A DNA stretch of 11,280 nucleotides from Frondihabitans sp. (GCA_025464735.1 JAODMX010000175.1:1-11280); one strand, 5' to 3'. Counted from the stretch's first letter, positions 1 through 7,272 are shown. Numbers and translations: made by a program. The notes: generated by a model not told the origin, from the sequence alone.

Positions 1-93
1 GGCTCCCGCGAGGTGGTGCGGGTCGCGCTCCTAGGCCCAGACGGCCCGACGGGCACGTTCACCCGGTGGGAGAACACCACCATTCCGTGGTAA
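1..93 (+). CDS. C-terminal fragment of an SDR oxidoreductase (5' end outside window)
   Basis: The first frame is open from base 1 to a TAA at 91-93 and gives 30 residues ending in TIPW. The stretch DGPTGTF followed by a short tail ending in Pro-Trp resembles the extreme C-terminus of carbonyl-reductase-like short-chain dehydrogenases (an ending of the type DGPTGGFF...PIPW), which use NAD(P)H to reduce carbonyl compounds. That resemblance is from memory of the family, and the catalytic region lies outside the window, so substrate and cofactor cannot be judged. The stop is 9 bases before the GTG of the MarR gene on the same strand, which suggests one transcript and makes this enzyme a likely target of that regulator. 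The other two + frames are less protein-like here. Confidence 0.6.
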   Translation, partial: GSREVVRVALLGPDGPTGTFTRWENTTIPW

Positions 94-102
94 CCATGTC
101 GG

Positions 103-567
103 GTGCCTGACGAACCGCAAGACAGCCACGACTCCGTCGGGGCGTGGGCGAAGAAGTACTACCTGACGTCCCGCAGCCTGCTCGAGTCGACTCTGCGCGA
201 GTTCGACCTCGGCCCGACCCAGTTCTACGTCCTCTACCAGCTGGCGCATCACGGGCCGACCATGCAGCGCGACCTGGGCCAGATCCTCAACATCGAGAGG
301 GCGACCCTCAGCGGCATTGTGGCAACTCTCGTGCGCAAGGGCCTCGTCACCCAGGAGGCCGACTCCGTCGATCAGCGTCAGAGGATCCTGCGGATCACCG
401 AGGCGGGTCAGGCGCTCTGGAACACCCTGCCGGATCCGTTCGCCCTCGCCCAGTCCGTCGCGTTCGACGGCACCGACGAAGCAGAACTCGCCGTGGCTCG
501 GCGGGTCCTCCAAGACGCGACCCGGCGACTGAACGAGCACATGGCCGGGGACGCCAAATCACTCTGA
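103..567 (+). CDS. MarR-family transcriptional regulator
   Basis: A 154-residue protein, the usual MarR length. Helices for dimerisation lie at about residues 11-50. The winged helix-turn-helix spans about 53-99: TMQRDLGQILNIERATLSG is the helix-turn-helix, LVRKGLV leads into the wing, and DSVDQRQRILRIT forms the wing and its closing strand. MarR dimers usually repress their own operon and nearby enzyme genes until a small, often phenolic or oxidant, ligand is sensed. The start is GTG at 103: an in-frame stop at 91-93 rules out a longer form, and the ATG at 96 is in another frame and stops at once. No clear ribosome site precedes it, so translation may be coupled to the upstream gene ending at 93. 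It lies between two SDR genes on the same strand, which are the obvious candidate targets. The ligand is unknown. Confidence 0.9.
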   Translation: MPDEPQDSHDSVGAWAKKYYLTSRSLLESTLREFDLGPTQFYVLYQLAHHGPTMQRDLGQILNIERATLSGIVATLVRKGLVTQEADSVDQRQRILRITEAGQALWNTLPDPFALAQSVAFDGTDEAELAVARRVLQDATRRLNEHMAGDAKSL

Positions 568-581
568 CCGGAGTTACCGAA

Positions 582-1556
582 ATGCCCAGTCCCGAACTCA
601 TCTCCACTCGCTTCACCGCTTCCAACACTGCGGCCGACGTCCTCGACGGCGTGGATCTCCGAGGCGTCCGCGCGATCGTAACCGGTGGCTCCTCCGGCAT
701 CGGCGTCGAGACGGCGCGCGCGCTGACCGCGGCCGGCGCGTCGGTGACGCTCGCCGTCCGCAACGTCGCGGCGGGCGCTGCCGTGGCCGACACCATCGAG
801 GCCTCGACGGGCAGGATCCGACCCGGCGTCCGCCCGCTGGACTTGGCCGACCAGCGCTCTGTGGAGCGCTTCGTCGATGGCTGGGACGATCCCCTCGACC
901 TTCTGATCAACAACGCCGGCCTCGTCACCGGCGGCCTCGAGCGAACCTCCCAGGGCTGGGAGCTCCAGTTCGCCACCAACCACCTCGGCCACTTCGCCCT
1001 CGCCACCGGTCTCCGCGGCGCGCTCGCCTTGGGCGCGTCCGAGCGCGGCGAAGCTCGCATCGTCGCACTCAGCTCGACCGCGCACATGCGTGCCGGGATC
1101 GACTTCGACGACCTCCACTTCGAGCGCCGGGAGTACGACCCGCAGATCGCCTACGCGCAGTCCAAGACCGCGAACTCGCTCTTCGCCGTCGAGGCCACTC
1201 GTCTCTGGGCCTCGGAGAGCATCTTCGCGAACACGGTGAACCCCGGCGGCGTCGCAACCGGACTGCAACGGAACTTCACGCCGCGACAGAAGGAGTCGCT
1301 CGAGGCGGCCGAGAGAGCCGGGGTCTTCGCCTACAAGACGATCGAACAGGGGGCAGCCACGACCATCGTGGCCGCCGTCGCCCCCGAGTTCTCCCGAACG
1401 GGCGGCCACTACCTCGACGACGCGCGGGAGGCCTACACCGTGCCGAACGACGCAGACCTCGCGCAGCATCCGCACGGGGTCAAGGAGTGGGCACTCGATC
1501 GAGACTCGGCCGAGCGCCTCTGGTCGGTATCGGCCCGGCTGGTTCGTCGCGGCTGA
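582..1556 (+). CDS. SDR-family NAD(P)-dependent oxidoreductase
   Basis: A 324-residue classical short-chain dehydrogenase of the retinol-dehydrogenase/WW-domain-oxidoreductase-like type. The Rossmann nucleotide site TGGSSGIG is at residues 34-41, NNAG at 110-113, the structural Asn in TNHLGHF at about 133, the catalytic Ser in ALSST at 164-165, and the Tyr-Lys pair in YAQSK at 191-195, so the catalytic set is complete. NPGGV follows, as is normal after the active site. It probably oxidises an alcohol or reduces a carbonyl in the cytoplasm; the substrate cannot be read from sequence. The start is ATG 582, preceded by GGAG at 570-573 with an 8-base spacer. The frame stays open upstream to 144, but that part is a shadow of the MarR gene. 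It begins 14 bases after the MarR stop, so the two are probably co-transcribed. Confidence 0.92.
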   Translation: MPSPELISTRFTASNTAADVLDGVDLRGVRAIVTGGSSGIGVETARALTAAGASVTLAVRNVAAGAAVADTIEASTGRIRPGVRPLDLADQRSVERFVDGWDDPLDLLINNAGLVTGGLERTSQGWELQFATNHLGHFALATGLRGALALGASERGEARIVALSSTAHMRAGIDFDDLHFERREYDPQIAYAQSKTANSLFAVEATRLWASESIFANTVNPGGVATGLQRNFTPRQKESLEAAERAGVFAYKTIEQGAATTIVAAVAPEFSRTGGHYLDDAREAYTVPNDADLAQHPHGVKEWALDRDSAERLWSVSARLVRRG

Positions 1557-1583
1557 CGCTCGCGCTACCCCGGCGGGCGAGTG
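1557..1583. terminator. possible terminator hairpin between converging genes
   Basis: CGCTCGCGC (1557-1565) can pair with GGGCGAGTG (1575-1583) around a 9-base loop, with one mismatch and one G-U pair in the + transcript. It starts right after the SDR stop and overlaps the last codons of the converging VOC gene. There is no T tract, as is common for actinobacterial terminators, so this is only a candidate. Confidence 0.3.
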
Positions 1584-1987
1584 CCTCTGGACGCCTGAAA
1601 GCGAACGAGATAGCCATCAGGATCCTGCACGAGAAATTGCTCGACGCCGGTCTCGTGATCTCCGGTGCGGTACCACTTCGTTTCGATGTCCTGGAACAGT
1701 GGCCAGCCGGCCGCCCACAGTCGCGCCACGGTCGACGCGATCTCGGTGACACTGATCTGCAGGTTCATGCCCCGCCCCAGCGGGCGGTCGAGGGGCGCCG
1801 TGACCCAGTTGCGTCCAACGCCCTGCTCCTCGAGCATCAGGTGCGCCGCTCCTCGTGTTATGTAGGCGAATCCTTCGTCCGCTCGCTCATACCGCAGGTC
1901 GAACCCGCAGAGGTCGCGCCAAAACGCGAGGCTCCGCTCTCGGCTTTGAACGAGGAGCTCCGGTACGAGCGAGGGTTGCATGTCCAC
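1565..1987 (-). CDS. VOC-superfamily (glyoxalase / bleomycin-resistance-like) protein
   Basis: A protein of about 140 residues, the usual size for a single-subunit VOC protein with two beta-alpha-beta-beta-beta modules. The first module is visible as PELLVQSRERSLAFWRDLCGF followed by GFAYITRGAAHLMLEE. The second begins at GRGMNLQISV and ends in the typical strand FLVQDPDGYLVRFQ. The GRGMNLQISV region is most like bleomycin-resistance-type VOC proteins, but drug binding cannot be inferred, since many such proteins have other or unknown roles. Two starts are possible: GTG at 1987 or ATG two codons later at 1981. A weak GGCGAG lies upstream, so the start is uncertain by two residues. It converges on the SDR gene with only 8 bases between stops and sits downstream of pgi on the same strand, separated by a strong inverted repeat. 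Confidence 0.85.
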   Translation of the reverse strand: MDMQPSLVPELLVQSRERSLAFWRDLCGFDLRYERADEGFAYITRGAAHLMLEEQGVGRNWVTAPLDRPLGRGMNLQISVTEIASTVARLWAAGWPLFQDIETKWYRTGDHETGVEQFLVQDPDGYLVRFQASRGTRPPG

Positions 1988-2013
1988 TCGCCCATGCTGG
2001 CAGTCACCGCACC

Positions 2014-2085
2014 CCGACGCACCCTCGTCCGGACAGCGCCAGGCAGAACTCTCTCAGGAGGTCAGTCCGGACGGGGGTGCGTCGG
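2014..2085. repeat. 21-bp inverted repeat with 30-base loop, possible pgi terminator
   Basis: The left arm at 2014-2034 and the right arm at 2065-2085 are complementary at 20 of 21 positions; the exception (2025/2074) is a G-U pair in the + transcript. Each arm contains the 8-base palindrome GTCCGGAC next to a GACGCACC core. It fills most of the 108-base gap between the pgi stop and the VOC start. For pgi transcripts it would form a very stable stem just past the stop codon, so a terminator is the simplest reading. There is no T tract, and the 30-base loop is unusually long for one. A regulatory site or the remnant of a small inverted-repeat element are alternatives. Confidence 0.5.
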
Positions 2086-2095
2086 CGGCCGCGGA

Positions 2096-3823
2096 TCAGC
2101 CGCGCAGAGCTAGGTACTTCGCGATGAGAGACCGCGTCGAGGAGTCCTGAGACGCAAGCGCGTCGGCGTCGCCCTCGACCGCAGGCGCGACCTGCAGCGC
2201 GAGCTGCTTGCCGAGCTCGACACCCCACTGGTCGAACGAGTCGATGCCCCAGATCGTGCCCTCGGTGAAGACGATGTGTTCGTAGAGCGCGATCAGCTGA
2301 CCGACGACGCTCGGCGTGAGCGCCGGGGCGAGGATCGACGTGGTCGGCCGGTTTCCGCTGAACTCGCGAGCCGGAACCACCGACTCCTTCGTCCCCTCGG
2401 CGCGCACCTCGTCGGCCGTCTTGCCGAAGGCGAGCGCCTTCGTCTGGGCGAAGAAGTTCGCCATGAACAGCGCGTGGACGTCCTGGCCGGGCTTCACGGC
2501 ATTGCCGTCGCCGGTGCCGTCCTTCAGGGGGTGCGCAGGATTCGCGACCGCGATGAAGTCCGCCGGGATGAGTCGCGTGCCCTGGTGAATGAGCTGGTAG
2601 AAGGCGTGCTGGCCGTTTGTGCCCGGCTCGCCCCAGAACACCTCGCCGGTGTCGGTGGTGACGGGGGAGCCGTCCCAGCGGACGCTCTTGCCGTTCGACT
2701 CCATCGTGAGCTGCTGCAGGTAGGCCGGGAAGCGGTGGAGGTACTGCGTGTAGGGCAGGACCGCATGGCTCTGGGCCTTGAGGAAGTTGGAGTACCAGAC
2801 GTTGAGCAGCCCCATCAGCACGGGAACGTTCTTCTCGAGCGGCGTTGTGCGCATGTGCTCGTCGATGGCGTGGAAGCCGGCGAGGAAGTCACGCCAGTTG
2901 TCGGGCCCGATGGCGATGACCACCGACGTGCCGATCGCGGAGTCGACCGAGTAGCGGCCGCCGACCCAGTCCCAGAATCCGAACGCGTTCTCGGGGTCGA
3001 TGCCGAAGGCCGCCACCTTGTCGAGGGCCGTCGACACAGCAACGAAGTGCTTCGCGACGGCGTCCGAGCGCGAGTCGTCGGTGTCGGCGATGGCGCCAGA
3101 CGCACCCAGCCGCTCCCAGAGCCACTGGCGTGCGAGACGCGCGTTCGTGAGCGTCTCGAGGGTGCCGAAGGTCTTCGACGCGACGATGAAGAGCGTGGTC
3201 TCGGGATCGAGGTCAGCGGTCTTCTCGTAGATGTCGGTCGGGTCGATGTTCGAGACGAACCGGCACTCGAGGCCGGCCTGGACGTAGGGCTTGAGTGCCT
3301 CGTAGACCATGACAGGGCCGAGGTCGGAGCCGCCGATACCGATGTTGACGACCGTCTCGATGCGCTTGCCGGTCACACCGGTCCACGCACCCGAACGCAC
3401 TTTGTCGGCGAAAGCGAAGACCTTGTCGAGCGTCGCGTGCACCTCGGCATCGACGTCCTCGCCATCGACGACGAACCCCTTCGGCGGCACGAGGCCTTCC
3501 CCGTTTGCCGGGCGGCGCAGCGCGGTGTGGAGAACCGCGCGGTCTTCGGTCACATTGATGTGCTGGCCTTCGATCATGGCCTGATAGCGGCCGGCGACGT
3601 CGGCGTCTTTCGCGACCTGAAGAAGAAGGGCAAGGATCTCTTCGGTTACCAAGCCCTTGGACAGGTCGACAGTGAGATCGGCCGCCTCGAAGGTGTAGCG
3701 ATCTGCTCGGTCGGCGTCGGCGTCGAACCAGCCACGCAGATCGGGCTTGAAGCCGTCTGCGATGCCTTGGAGTTTCTGCCAGGCCTCGGTCGAGGTGGGG
3801 TCAACGGGAGCGGATTCGGTCAA
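2096..3823 (-). CDS. pgi: glucose-6-phosphate isomerase
   Basis: Interconverts glucose 6-phosphate and fructose 6-phosphate in glycolysis and gluconeogenesis, in the cytoplasm. The protein of 575 residues is close to the length of the classical (E. coli-type) enzyme. Visible motifs: sugar-phosphate-binding GIGGSDLGP at about 162-170, SKTFGTLET in the middle, first family signature WVGGRYS at 286-292, MESNGKS at 374-380, [11 protein letters not shown] at 398-408 (with the catalytic Glu and His region), and second signature [10 protein letters not shown] at 530-539 with the conserved C-terminal Lys. The start is TTG at 3823: a perfect AGGAGG lies at 3834-3829, five bases upstream. The frame extends 17 codons further to an ATG at 3874, but those codons include the ribosome site itself and look non-coding. 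The gene is divergent from the PadR operon. Confidence 0.97.
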   Translation of the reverse strand: MTESAPVDPTSTEAWQKLQGIADGFKPDLRGWFDADADRADRYTFEAADLTVDLSKGLVTEEILALLLQVAKDADVAGRYQAMIEGQHINVTEDRAVLHTALRRPANGEGLVPPKGFVVDGEDVDAEVHATLDKVFAFADKVRSGAWTGVTGKRIETVVNIGIGGSDLGPVMVYEALKPYVQAGLECRFVSNIDPTDIYEKTADLDPETTLFIVASKTFGTLETLTNARLARQWLWERLGASGAIADTDDSRSDAVAKHFVAVSTALDKVAAFGIDPENAFGFWDWVGGRYSVDSAIGTSVVIAIGPDNWRDFLAGFHAIDEHMRTTPLEKNVPVLMGLLNVWYSNFLKAQSHAVLPYTQYLHRFPAYLQQLTMESNGKSVRWDGSPVTTDTGEVFWGEPGTNGQHAFYQLIHQGTRLIPADFIAVANPAHPLKDGTGDGNAVKPGQDVHALFMANFFAQTKALAFGKTADEVRAEGTKESVVPAREFSGNRPTTSILAPALTPSVVGQLIALYEHIVFTEGTIWGIDSFDQWGVELGKQLALQVAPAVEGDADALASQDSSTRSLIAKYLALRG

Positions 3824-3828
3824 GGGGT

Positions 3829-3834
3829 CCTCCT
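3829..3834 (-). promoter_or_regulatory. Shine-Dalgarno site that fixes the pgi TTG start
   Basis: AGGAGG on the minus strand, a perfect anti-16S match, with a 5-base spacer to TTG at 3823. It decides for the rare TTG start over the in-frame ATG 17 codons upstream. Confidence 0.85.
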
Positions 3835-3945
3835 GAACGCCTGAACTGTGCACGGCCCGCGACTCACGCAGCACTGCGAGGCGAACCGCGTTCCACTCTA
3901 TTGCTCGGGCGGCGGAGTGCGGCGATCGCTTATCTCTATTCAGTC

Positions 3946-3984
3946 TTGCTATCTAGTGGTACACGGCGTTACTATCTAGTGGTA
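3946..3984 (+). promoter_or_regulatory. PadR operon promoter with two 13-bp direct-repeat operator sites
   Basis: CTATCTAGTGGTA occurs twice without mismatch, at 3949-3961 and 3972-3984, 23 bases start to start. A plausible promoter lies in the same stretch: TTGCTA at 3946-3951 as -35 and TACTAT at 3970-3975 as -10, with an 18-base spacer, so one repeat overlaps each element. This places the transcription start about 35 bases before the PadR ATG. PadR proteins commonly repress their own operons, so these are very likely PadR binding sites; binding is inferred, the repeats are seen. A partial extra TATCT lies at 3931-3935. Confidence 0.75.
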
Positions 3985-4017
3985 GTCAATACCGCTGAGT
4001 AGCCAAAGGAGGGTTCC

Positions 4018-4368
4018 ATGCCCAAGCAGATGACCGAGATGCTGAAGGGCACGCTCGAAGGCATCGTCCTGGCGATCCTGGCCGTGCGTCCCGCGTACGG
4101 CTACGAGATCACCGCGCGACTGCGCGAGCAGGGCTTCTCAGACATCGTCGAGGGCACCATCTATGCGCTGCTGATCAGAATCGAGCAGCGCGGCCTCGTC
4201 GACGTTGAGAAGGTCCCGTCCGAGAAGGGTCCGCCGCGCAAGGTCTACTCGCTGAACGCAGCGGGCAGCGAGTACCTCAACGAGTTTTGGGGATCGTGGA
4301 CCTTCCTTGCAGAACGGATCGAGCAGCTCCACCACCCCATCGAACACCCGCAAGAACAAGGAGAGTAG
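4018..4368 (+). CDS. PadR-family transcriptional regulator
   Basis: A 116-residue short (subfamily 2-like) PadR protein: one winged helix-turn-helix plus a single C-terminal dimerisation helix. Family marks are KGTLEGIVLAIL at about 10-21, PAYGYEI at 25-31, the recognition region VEGTIYALLIRIEQRGLV at 44-61, and the wing GPPRKVYSLNAAG at 71-83. The C-terminal helix (about 84-105) is followed by a short His/Pro/Glu tail. Such proteins typically repress an adjacent multidrug-type transporter operon and are released by a toxic ligand. The start ATG has a strong AAAGGAGG at 4005-4012, five bases away. It is the first gene of a four-gene operon, and its likely operators are the duplicated 13-mers upstream. 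The ligand is unknown. Confidence 0.95.
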   Translation: MPKQMTEMLKGTLEGIVLAILAVRPAYGYEITARLREQGFSDIVEGTIYALLIRIEQRGLVDVEKVPSEKGPPRKVYSLNAAGSEYLNEFWGSWTFLAERIEQLHHPIEHPQEQGE

Positions 4369-4370
4369 TC

Positions 4371-4739
4371 ATGGCAGCAAAGTGGTTCGAGACCCTCACC
4401 GGGTCGATCGAGCAGAAGAAACAGTACAAGCAGGACAAAGCCCGCATCGATTCGCTGCCCGAGCCGTACGGCACCGCAGCAAAGGCGATGCACCGGTACT
4501 TCATGTACTACGGGGGCGTCACCGACGGAGACACTCTCATCACAATGTTCGGCGACCTGGCCGACCTGTGGGAGCGCGCCGCCGCCGACGGGACGCGCGT
4601 GCGCGAGATCGTCGGCAACGACCCGGTCGAGTTCGCCGAAGCGTTCGCGCAGGCGTACAACGGCAAACAGTGGATCGACAAGGAGCGCGCGCGTCTGGTC
4701 ACGGCGATCGACGATGCTGAGCGCGAGGAGCAGAGATGA
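4371..4739 (+). CDS. DUF1048-family protein of unknown function
   Basis: A 122-residue soluble, mostly helical and highly charged protein matching the DUF1048 pattern: an N-terminal Lys-rich helix (KKQYKQDKARIDSLPEPYG, about 16-34), a central AKAMHRYFMYYGG region, DGDTLITMFGDLADLWERAAADG at about 52-74, VREIVGNDPVEFAEAF at 77-92, and a C-terminal WIDKERARL helix. Function is not established. Members are repeatedly found beside PadR regulators and Drr-type ABC genes, as here, which suggests a role in controlling or assembling the transporter or sensing its ligand; that is inference. The start ATG 4371 has AAGGAG at 4358-4363. An in-frame ATG at 4287 would add 28 residues but is a shadow of the PadR gene. 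Its stop overlaps the ATPase start (ATGA), implying coupled translation. Confidence 0.88.
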   Translation: MAAKWFETLTGSIEQKKQYKQDKARIDSLPEPYGTAAKAMHRYFMYYGGVTDGDTLITMFGDLADLWERAAADGTRVREIVGNDPVEFAEAFAQAYNGKQWIDKERARLVTAIDDAEREEQR

Positions 4740-5554
4740 CACCCGAACCAGCGATCCGGGTGCGGGGCGTCGAGAAGTCCTTCAAAGACGTGCACGTGCT
4801 TCGGGGCGTCGACTTCGACGTGACGAAGGGGAGCATCTTCGCGCTGCTCGGCTCGAACGGTGCGGGCAAGACCACGGTGGTACGGATCCTGTCGACCCTT
4901 CTCAAGGCCGACAAGGGGTCCGCTACGGTCGACGGTTTCGATGTCTCCGCGAAGCCCGGCGACGTGCGCGAGTCGATCAGTCTGACCGGCCAGTTCGCCG
5001 CGGTCGATGAAGTGCTCAGCGGCCGGGAGAACCTTGTGCTGGTCGCCAAGTTGCGCCACCTGAAGAGCCCGGGCGCGATTGCCGACGACCTCCTGGAGCG
5101 CTTCTCGCTGACCGAAGCGGCGAAGCGCAAGGCATCGACCTACTCCGGCGGCATGCGACGCCGGCTCGACATCGCGATGAGCCTGATCGGCAACCCGCCG
5201 ATCATCTTCCTCGACGAACCCACCACGGGGCTCGACCCCCAGGCCCGCATCGAGGTCTGGCGCACCATCAAGCAACTCGCTGGTCAGGGCACGACAGTGC
5301 TGCTGACAACGCAGTACCTCGACGAAGCCGAACAGCTTGCCGACCGCATCGCGATCCTGCACAAGGGCACGATCATCCAGAACGGCACCCTCGCCGAACT
5401 CAAGCAACTCCTCCCGCCCGCACAGGTCGAGTACGTCGAAAAACAGCCTTCTCTCGAAGACGTCTTCCTCGCGCTCGTCGGTGACTCAGGCGAGACCGGC
5501 ACCGACGCCGACCGCTCCAACGAGTCGGCCCCGGCACGAAAGGAACCCCGATGA
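4736..5554 (+). CDS. ABC transporter ATP-binding protein, daunorubicin-resistance (DrrA) type
   Basis: A 272-residue ATPase that would energise the permease encoded next to it. Walker A GSNGAGKT is at 39-46, the Q-loop Gln at about 86 (SLTGQFAAVDE), signature YSGGMRRRLDIA from 136, Walker B IIFLDEPTTGLD from 156. The usual switch His is replaced by Gln in TTQYLDEA (191-198), which is typical of DrrA-like exporters and so not a defect. A C-terminal extension from about 212 includes PSLEDVFLALVG, the standard end of this subfamily, then a charged Ser/Asp-rich tail. The ATG overlaps the DUF1048 stop and its own stop overlaps the permease ATG, both as ATGA, so the three are translationally coupled. 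Export of a hydrophobic drug or metabolite is likely; the substrate is unknown. Confidence 0.96.
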   Translation: MTPEPAIRVRGVEKSFKDVHVLRGVDFDVTKGSIFALLGSNGAGKTTVVRILSTLLKADKGSATVDGFDVSAKPGDVRESISLTGQFAAVDEVLSGRENLVLVAKLRHLKSPGAIADDLLERFSLTEAAKRKASTYSGGMRRRLDIAMSLIGNPPIIFLDEPTTGLDPQARIEVWRTIKQLAGQGTTVLLTTQYLDEAEQLADRIAILHKGTIIQNGTLAELKQLLPPAQVEYVEKQPSLEDVFLALVGDSGETGTDADRSNESAPARKEPR

Positions 5555-6315
5555 CCACCCACGTCCTCGGCGACACCGGCACCCTGACCGGGCGCTCGCT
5601 GCGCCACATCGTCCGGAGCCCCGACACGATCATCACGACCGTGGTCACCCCGGTCGCGCTCATGCTCCTGTTCGTGTACGTGCTGGGCGGGGCGATCCAC
5701 ACCGGATCCGACGAGTCGTACGTCAATTACATGCTGCCCGGGATCCTGCTCATCACGATCGCATCCGGCGTCGCGTACACGTCCTACCGACTGTTCCTCG
5801 ATCTCCAGGGCGGCATCTTCGAACGCTTTCAGTCCATGCCGATCGCTCGATCCAGCGTGCTCTGGGCGCACGTGCTGACGTCCCTCGCTGCGAACCTGGT
5901 CTCGGTCGCGATCGTCACCGGCGTCGCCCTGATAATGGGGTTCCGTACCGGCGCCTCCGTCGTCGCTTGGCTGGCGGTCGCCGGCATCCTGATCCTGTTC
6001 ACGCTCGCTTTGACCTGGATCGCTGTGATCGCCGGGCTTTCGGCGAACAGCGTGGACGGTGCCAGCGCGTTCAGCTACCCGCTGATCTTCCTCCCGTTCG
6101 TCAGCTCGGCGTTCGTGCCCACCAGCTCGATGCCCGGCCCGGTCGCTTGGTTCGCGCAGAACCAGCCCGTGACCTCCATCGTGAACGCCATCCGAGCCGC
6201 CTTCGCCCAGCAACCCACCGGAGGTGACATCTGGATCGCCCTGGCCTGGCTCGTCGGCATTCTCGTTGTCGCCTACGCGTTCGCCATCGCCATCTACCGC
6301 CGCAAAATGAGCTGA
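5551..6315 (+). CDS. ABC-2 type permease (DrrB-like)
   Basis: A 254-residue integral membrane protein with six predicted membrane segments at about 26-46, 60-80, 107-129, 136-162, 173-190 and 227-247. The conserved loop before the last segment, NQPVTSIVNAIRA at 204-216, matches the ABC-2/DrrB pattern (NP-V-T-...-V-R). The first cytoplasmic loop carries LQGGIFERFQSMPIAR at about 85-100, the usual coupling-helix region of these exporters. It probably forms a dimer in the cytoplasmic membrane with two copies of the preceding ATPase. The ATG overlaps the ATPase stop codon, and AAGGAA at 5540-5545 provides the ribosome site. It is the last gene of the PadR operon. The substrate is not known. Confidence 0.95.
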   Translation: MTTHVLGDTGTLTGRSLRHIVRSPDTIITTVVTPVALMLLFVYVLGGAIHTGSDESYVNYMLPGILLITIASGVAYTSYRLFLDLQGGIFERFQSMPIARSSVLWAHVLTSLAANLVSVAIVTGVALIMGFRTGASVVAWLAVAGILILFTLALTWIAVIAGLSANSVDGASAFSYPLIFLPFVSSAFVPTSSMPGPVAWFAQNQPVTSIVNAIRAAFAQQPTGGDIWIALAWLVGILVVAYAFAIAIYRRKMS

Positions 6316-6336
6316 GACGAATCAATCCGTCGCAGC
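6311..6336. terminator. bidirectional terminator hairpin between converging genes
   Basis: Arms at 6311-6322 (GCTGAGACGAAT) and 6325-6336 (ATCCGTCGCAGC) are complementary at 10 of 12 positions around a 2-base CA turn. In the minus-strand transcript one of the two exceptions becomes a U-G pair. It fills the 22-base gap between the permease stop and the stop of the converging 280-aa gene, so it could end both transcripts. There is no T tract. Confidence 0.5.
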
Positions 6337-6337
6337 G

Positions 6338-7180
6338 TCAGAGCCGAGTGGTGTCGACAGCGATGCGGTCGTGGCGGGTGGGGTCGGCGAGCACGGGGAG
6401 TTGGCGGCCGACGGCCGCAATGGTCCGCTGCTTCTCAGGGGAACTGAAGCCGATCCGCATCACGGTCGTGTATCCAGGAGCCCCGGCGACGTCGAGAGTG
6501 ACGTCCCACACGCCGCCCGGCGCCGCACCGGGAGTCCCGGCTGGAATCGGGATCTCGTGAGCCGCGAGAACGGTGGCCGTCGTGGGCTGCATTCCAAGCC
6601 CCGCGGCTCCGCCTGCTAAGACGGAGGCGGTCTCTTCGGGGGTCAAGCCCCCGCCCGGCGCCCCGGGAACAGCACGGCCCCCAGCGCCGACCACCGTCGT
6701 CTCAGACGAGGTCGACACGGTTGCTCCGGCAGCCTGAGCTCGGGCGATGAGGTCACTCATCATCGACTGATACTGGGGTGGGAGCGCCGCCAGGTCAGGC
6801 ATGCCCGGCTGCGGGCTCTGCCCCGTGGGCGGGACAGTGGCACCGCCCTGCGCGGCCGCCATCTGCTGGGCCTGCGCCTGGGCCAGCTTCCTGGCCGTGT
6901 CACGGGTGCTGGGGACTTTGTCCCACAGGATCTTCAACCGCTCAGGATTCTGCCGGTCCACCCTCACGGGGAGAGTCACGCCCGGAGTGGGCCACTTGGC
7001 CGTCGGAGTGGCGAGAGAGGAATGATGAACGGACGTCGGCACAATGCCGGGGCCGGACACCACGCCGTCGAACGCGCAGTTCTCGTACACGGCCCCACCG
7101 CTGTTCGCGGAGCACGCGACGATGTGGAACTGCCCCTCGACGGGATCTTTCATCCCCTTCAACCGGTCGAACACGCCCAT
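6338..7180 (-). CDS. conserved-looking hypothetical protein with duplicated terminal domains
   Basis: A 280-residue protein I do not recognise as a named family. It has no signal peptide or membrane segment, so it is probably cytoplasmic. Three parts are visible. An N-terminal domain (about 1-89) ends in GVTLPVRVDRQNPERLKILWDKV. A low-complexity Ala/Gln/Pro/Gly linker (about 95-200) contains a Gln-rich helix, QPGMPDLAALPPQYQSMM, and TPEETASVLAGG. A C-terminal domain (about 202-280) ends in GRQLPVLADPTRHDRIAVDTTRL. The ends of the two domains align (LPV-x-x-D-x-x-x-x-x-R-[LI]), suggesting an internal duplication of a small beta-rich module. Codon use is ordinary for the region. The start ATG has only a weak AGGGA upstream. 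A weak promoter (TGGCAG, 18 bases, TAACGT) may lie at 7237-7208. No neighbour indicates a function. Confidence 0.8.
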   Translation of the reverse strand: MGVFDRLKGMKDPVEGQFHIVACSANSGGAVYENCAFDGVVSGPGIVPTSVHHSSLATPTAKWPTPGVTLPVRVDRQNPERLKILWDKVPSTRDTARKLAQAQAQQMAAAQGGATVPPTGQSPQPGMPDLAALPPQYQSMMSDLIARAQAAGATVSTSSETTVVGAGGRAVPGAPGGGLTPEETASVLAGGAAGLGMQPTTATVLAAHEIPIPAGTPGAAPGGVWDVTLDVAGAPGYTTVMRIGFSSPEKQRTIAAVGRQLPVLADPTRHDRIAVDTTRL

Positions 7181-7272
7181 TGCTGTCCCTTCGTCCCTGT
7201 CTGGACAACGTTAGTGCTGCAGAACGCGATGCTGCCAGAGAGTTTTCGCCAGCGGAGCGACCAGGCCAATGC

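Noticed and set aside
144..581. N-terminal extension of the SDR by 146 codons.
   Set aside because: It overlaps the MarR gene completely and is Arg/Pro-rich shadow. ATG 582 has a good ribosome site and gives the normal SDR N-terminus.
408..1475. A 355-codon minus-strand frame opposite the MarR and SDR genes.
   Set aside because: It spans the junction of two clearly real genes and has shadow composition (Gly/Val/Arg/Glu-rich) with no recognisable domain.
2276..3844. A 522-codon open frame on the + strand opposite pgi.
   Set aside because: Long antisense frames are normal in GC-rich genes. The minus-strand frame carries all the isomerase signatures, and this one has only Arg/Val/Gly/Asp-rich composition.
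5306..5330. Gln in place of the switch His in the ABC ATPase (TTQYLDEA), which could mean an inactive enzyme.
   Set aside because: Gln at this position is typical of DrrA-type exporters, and all other ATPase motifs are intact.
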